Assembly: GCF_002005425.1 (NCBI RefSeq)
Contig: NZ_CP019704.1
Span: 2,004,001 to 2,068,000, forward strand
Source of the DNA: Polaribacter sp. BM10
GTDB taxonomy: Bacteria > Bacteroidota > Bacteroidia > Flavobacteriales > Flavobacteriaceae
Direction of reading: 5' to 3'
Length of the DNA stretch: 64,000 bases
A program made the translations under genes and the position numbers. Under the pieces are notes generated by a model. That model ran no database searches, was not told the DNA's origin, and was given only the letters and a program-made list of their open reading frames with translations. Below are positions 60,473-64,000 of this stretch, piece after piece (the stretch's first letter is position 1; every line of letters begins with the position of its first letter).

Positions 60473-61054
60473 TTAATCCTTCAACAATTTTACAAATAAC
60501 TCTCTACCTTGCCTATTTTTATATGAATTATAACACTTTTCTAAAATGTCTATTTTGAAATGAGAAGAAAAAAGTTTTAAATATTCTTCTAAGTTTCCAC
60601 CAAAAGGAGGTCTATTTTCATTTAACGGAACATTAAACATAACACCAACTAATTTACCCTTTGGTTTTAATAATTCCTTCATTTTAACCGCGTATTTTTC
60701 TCTTAAATCTGGTGCAATAGCGCAAAAGAAAGTTTGTTCTATAATTAAATCAAAAGTATCATTTACATCAAAGAAATCTGAATTTATCAATTGGTTTTTT
60801 GGTAATTCTGGTATTCTATTATGTAAATTATTTAAAGCAGTCTTAGAGAGATCAACAACAAATACATTTTTAAAACCTAGTTTAAAAAGATATTCTGCCT
60901 CATAAGAATTGCCTCCACCCGGAATTAAGATTTTAAGTTTTTTGTTTTCTAATTGATCAAAATATGCTTTTAAAGGAGGAGAAACAATACCTAAATCCCA
61001 ACCAATATCATTATTAATATATCTATTGTCCCAAGCACTTGCAGATAAATCCAT
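60473..61054 (-). CDS. SAM-dependent methyltransferase, thiopurine methyltransferase family
   Basis: A 193-residue cytosolic methyltransferase of the TPMT/HOL type. Motif I appears as KILIPGGGNSYEAEYL, then VFVVDLSKTAL with the acidic ribose-binding residue, and SDFFDV and IIEQTFFCAIAP. The N-terminal WDNRYINNDIGWDLG matches the family. Relatives methylate halides or thiols; the substrate is unknown. It stands alone, read from its own start. Confidence 0.85.
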   Translation of the reverse strand: MDLSASAWDNRYINNDIGWDLGIVSPPLKAYFDQLENKKLKILIPGGGNSYEAEYLFKLGFKNVFVVDLSKTALNNLHNRIPELPKNQLINSDFFDVNDTFDLIIEQTFFCAIAPDLREKYAVKMKELLKPKGKLVGVMFNVPLNENRPPFGGNLEEYLKLFSSHFKIDILEKCYNSYKNRQGRELFVKLLKD

Positions 61055-61239
61055 TTAAAATCTTCTTTTTATAAGTTTAACAAAAGTACATTTTAAATAA
61101 GATCATTTAAAATTTCTGTTAGTAACTCATCAGAAATTTAAGCCGTTAAAGTTCCTTAAAGTATTCATAAAGTTCTGTTAAATAGCAAAAACTTCTACTT
61201 ATTAGTTAAATATTTGCAAAATAATACTAACAAACTCAA

Positions 61240-63981
61240 ATGAAAAAAATATTACTTTTAATTGCTTTTTTAGCGACTTCATTAACCTATTCGCAAAAAA
61301 AAGACTTTACAATTAGCGGAATCATAAAATCTGCAGAAGATAAAGAAATGTTAGAATCTGCAACCGTACATTTAGAAAGGTTAAAAGATAGCAGCATTGT
61401 TTCTTATACAATTACAGATGCCAAAGGAGATTTTAAAATTGTTTCTAATACAGGCGATTCTAAATTAAAGTTAGTAGTTTCTTTTATTGGTTTCGAGTCA
61501 TATTCTAAAATTATAGATGTAAAAAATCAAAACGTTGGTACATTATATCTAAAATCTGCCAATACTTTAGATGCTATTGTTATTAGATCTTCTGCGCCAA
61601 TTACTATTAAAAAAGATACCGTAGAATTTAATGTAAAATCATTTAAAACAAAAGCAGATGCTAATGTAGAAGATTTACTTAAAAAATTACCAGGAGTCGA
61701 AGTAGATGCAGAAGGTACAATTACTGTAAACGGTAAAGAAGTAAATAAAATTCTTGTAAATGGTAAACCTTTTTTTGGTAACGACCCTACAATTACAACT
61801 AGAAACTTAACAAAAGAAATTATAGAGAAAATTCAGATTTCTGATACAAAAACAAATGCACAAGCGTTTGCAGGCGAAGATTCTGATGGAGAAAACAAAA
61901 CAATAAACTTAACCATAAAGAAAGAAAATAATAAAGGTTATTTTGGTAAAGTAGCTGCGGGTATAGGTACAGATGATCGTTATGAGTATGCTGGTTTAGG
62001 AACTCGTTTTGAACAAAGTGAACGAATAGGACTTTTAGCCGGTGGAAACAATATAAACTCGCCAGGTTTTAGTTTTGGTAATCAAAGACTTCGTTTTGGT
62101 GGTAATAATAGAAGTTTTGGTGGCGGACAAGGTATTATTACATCAAATAATTATGGTGTAAATTACATTAACGTGTTCAAGAAAATTTTTGAATTTTCTG
62201 GAGATTATTTTTACAAAAACAGTGAGTCTAAAAACACTTCTTCTAATAATAGAGAAACGTTTTTATCTAACGGTGAAAGTTTTTTTAGAAACTCTAATAG
62301 CAATTCTGTAAACGAAAGCGATAGCCACGATGCAAGTATTGATTTTGAAATTGAAATTGATAGTACTTTTAGAATAGATATTGAATCTGATTTTAACAAG
62401 AACTTAAATAGAAACACTTTTAACAGTATTTCAGAAAGTTTAAATAACGATAGAACACTTACCAACGATTCTGAAACAAATTCTGTTGCAGATTCTGATA
62501 GAAATCAATTTGATAATGAAATTAACTTTTCTAAAAGGTTTGGTAGTAAAGGTGCCTTTATAAGAGCAGAAGTAACAGCAAATTTTAGCGATAATAAAAC
62601 AGATGATTTTGTAAAGTCTGAAACAAACATTTATGGCTCTAATCCTGATCAAATTATCAGAAATCAATATTCTGACGGAAAAACAGAGGTTAAAGAAATT
62701 GGTAGTGAATTTACATACCGTTTACCAATTATGGCCAATAAATTATTTTTAGATGTAGCTTATGCATATGGCAACACAAAAACGAAAACAAAACGTAGTA
62801 CTTTCGATTTTGATCAAGCCACTAACGATTTCACAAGTTTTAGTACTTTATTAAGTACAGATTTCGAGTATTTAGATAAAACTAAAAGACCAAGTTTAGA
62901 ATTAGAGTTTAAAAATGATAAATGGTCTGCATCAGCAGAAATAGCTCAAGTAAATAGAACTTTAGAAAACGTAGATTTTTTAAGACCAGAAACAAATTTA
63001 GTTAGAGATTTTAATAATTTAGAGTATGGTTTTGGTGTTCGTTTTAGAGAAAGTAGAAGTAGCAGGTATCGTTTAAGATATCGTTTTAGAAATAATACAC
63101 CTAGTTTATCGCAATTACAACCTTTTAGAGATGAATCTAATCCTTTAAATATTGTAACTGGTAATCCATCTTTAACGCCTTCTAAAACACATTCTTTAAA
63201 CTTTGGTGCTTCTAATTTTAATTGGCAAAAAAGAACTGGTTTTTGGTCTTTTGCAAACTTAACTTTTACAAATGATAGAGTTGTTGCAAAAACAATCATA
63301 GACCCTAACTCTTTAATTAGAGAAACAACTTATGCAAATGTAGATGGCTTTTATAGCTTTAGAGCAGGAGGAAGTTATAGCTCTACAAAAAAGTGGGAAG
63401 ATTTTGGAAGTTTAAGAACAGAATTTAGAGTTTTTGGTAACTATAATAAAAACATCAACTTTAATAACGGAATTCAATACTCAAGTAAAACGGCAACTAT
63501 TTCACCTAGAATTGGTTTTGATTTTAATTGGGATAAGGTACTTCAAATTAGGCCAGAATATTCAATTTCATTCAACAACAACAAATATGATATCGAAAGT
63601 TTTGAAGATAGAAATTTTGTTAGTCATGATGTTACTATACAAACTGCGACATTTTTACCAAAAAAATTAGAATGGAGAAATGACATCAACTATAATTACA
63701 ATCCTAATATTGCCGATGGTTTTCAAAAAAGCGCTTGGTTCTGGAACACAACTTTACGTTATTCTATCTTAAAAGACCAAGGTGCTATTAGTTTAAAAGT
63801 TTATGATATTTTAGATCAAAACACCAATGCAAGAAGAGTTGCAACAGAAGATTACATTCAAGATTCTTCGAGTACGGTTTTAAATCAATACGCAATGTTA
63901 TCTTTTACCTGGAAATTTAATAGTTTAGGTAGCGCTGGTAAGAAATTCGAAGGAGGAAATAGAAGAAGATATCGAGGATAA
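61240..63981 (+). CDS. Outer membrane beta-barrel protein, TonB-receptor-like, with carboxypeptidase-like N-terminal domain
   Basis: A 913-residue outer-membrane protein. The signal peptide (cleaved near YSQ, about 18) is followed by a carboxypeptidase-D-like domain (about 22-108), a plug-like domain (about 120-225: VEDLLKKLPGVEVDAEGTITV, VNKILVNGKPFFGNDP) and a long barrel rich in Asn and Ser turns. This matches the outer membrane beta-barrel family (PF14905) common in Bacteroidota. The usual SusC features and a SusD partner are absent. The gene is preceded by 185 bp with a hairpin (61110-61118/61131-61139). No substrate can be assigned. Confidence 0.85.
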   Translation: MKKILLLIAFLATSLTYSQKKDFTISGIIKSAEDKEMLESATVHLERLKDSSIVSYTITDAKGDFKIVSNTGDSKLKLVVSFIGFESYSKIIDVKNQNVGTLYLKSANTLDAIVIRSSAPITIKKDTVEFNVKSFKTKADANVEDLLKKLPGVEVDAEGTITVNGKEVNKILVNGKPFFGNDPTITTRNLTKEIIEKIQISDTKTNAQAFAGEDSDGENKTINLTIKKENNKGYFGKVAAGIGTDDRYEYAGLGTRFEQSERIGLLAGGNNINSPGFSFGNQRLRFGGNNRSFGGGQGIITSNNYGVNYINVFKKIFEFSGDYFYKNSESKNTSSNNRETFLSNGESFFRNSNSNSVNESDSHDASIDFEIEIDSTFRIDIESDFNKNLNRNTFNSISESLNNDRTLTNDSETNSVADSDRNQFDNEINFSKRFGSKGAFIRAEVTANFSDNKTDDFVKSETNIYGSNPDQIIRNQYSDGKTEVKEIGSEFTYRLPIMANKLFLDVAYAYGNTKTKTKRSTFDFDQATNDFTSFSTLLSTDFEYLDKTKRPSLELEFKNDKWSASAEIAQVNRTLENVDFLRPETNLVRDFNNLEYGFGVRFRESRSSRYRLRYRFRNNTPSLSQLQPFRDESNPLNIVTGNPSLTPSKTHSLNFGASNFNWQKRTGFWSFANLTFTNDRVVAKTIIDPNSLIRETTYANVDGFYSFRAGGSYSSTKKWEDFGSLRTEFRVFGNYNKNINFNNGIQYSSKTATISPRIGFDFNWDKVLQIRPEYSISFNNNKYDIESFEDRNFVSHDVTIQTATFLPKKLEWRNDINYNYNPNIADGFQKSAWFWNTTLRYSILKDQGAISLKVYDILDQNTNARRVATEDYIQDSSSTVLNQYAMLSFTWKFNSLGSAGKKFEGGNRRRYRG

Positions 63982-64000
63982 CATCGATATAATACTTAAA

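Noticed and set aside
61110..61139. 9-bp inverted repeat before the last barrel gene (AAATTTCTG/CAGAAATTT)
   Set aside because: AT-rich with a 12-nt loop and no T-run or promoter overlap; not distinguishable from chance.
1..64000. tRNA, rRNA or CRISPR loci
   Set aside because: I saw no cloverleaf-like segment, rRNA sequence or repeat-spacer array on reading; a tRNA scan would be decisive.

Overview
The window is a 64-kb piece of chromosome from a marine-type Flavobacteriia (Bacteroidota), close in flavour to Polaribacter or Tenacibaculum; the genus is an inference. The support is very AT-rich DNA, repeated TAnnTTTG promoter -7 elements (the Bacteroidota sigma factor consensus), two proteins ending in a type IX secretion (T9SS) sorting domain, TonB receptors with carboxypeptidase-D-like N-terminal domains, an HU-CCDC81/SPOR protein, and few Shine-Dalgarno sequences. 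I saw no rRNA, tRNA, CRISPR array, transposase or phage gene.

Layout. 1-7974 (minus strand): start of atpD, an OmpA-like porin with calcium-binding repeats, kbl, an AddA-like helicase-nuclease, then a ZIP metal transporter with its DtxR/MntR-type repressor. 8081-11338: a divergent TonB receptor plus thioredoxin-like protein, sharing an operator-like palindrome with the repressor, and a small barrel protein. 11461-22615: mfd, a lipoprotein, an EamA transporter, a Cys-rich/TonB-C protein, a kinase-like hypothetical, dprA, HU-SPOR, a thioesterase, a mini-MscS and a DJ-1 protein. 22750-26747: a four-gene envelope operon (nucleotidyltransferase, TPR, DUF4292 lipoprotein, EnvC-like). 26748-32451: a 1700-residue T9SS-secreted protein bracketed by GAATTC-centred palindromes. 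32452-41967: ABC-F protein, small membrane protein, 3'-5' exonuclease, a second T9SS protein, a two-component system, a glycosyltransferase and purD. 42021-54336: a Wzx/Wzy-type surface polysaccharide locus (GT2, WbaP/WcaJ-type initiator, two GT4 enzymes, acetyltransferase, ligase-like and polymerase-like proteins, flippase, rfbC, rfbA, rfbB, Wzz-like). 54358-63981: a DUF6909-like protein, S41 protease, rnpA, a glutaryl-CoA-type dehydrogenase, a GDSL lipoprotein, a 58-residue Cys-rich protein, a methyltransferase and a TonB-receptor-like barrel.

The most novel signals are non-coding. First, paired palindromes with the core CCCTGAATTCAGGG sit at the same distances upstream of two promoter-like sequences. 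One drives the giant secreted protein. The other precedes an apparent ~82-nt small RNA: an 11-bp stem, a C-rich loop carrying ACCCCTAA twice, then a strong terminator. This looks like a small regulon under an unknown activator. Second, two intergenic regions (17588-17685 and 40605-40676) carry what looks like the same structured element, with an identical 7-nt hairpin loop and conserved flanks, probably a dispersed family. Third, among the proteins, an uncharacterised one (17712-18779) shows a kinase/aminoglycoside-phosphotransferase-like catalytic pattern.
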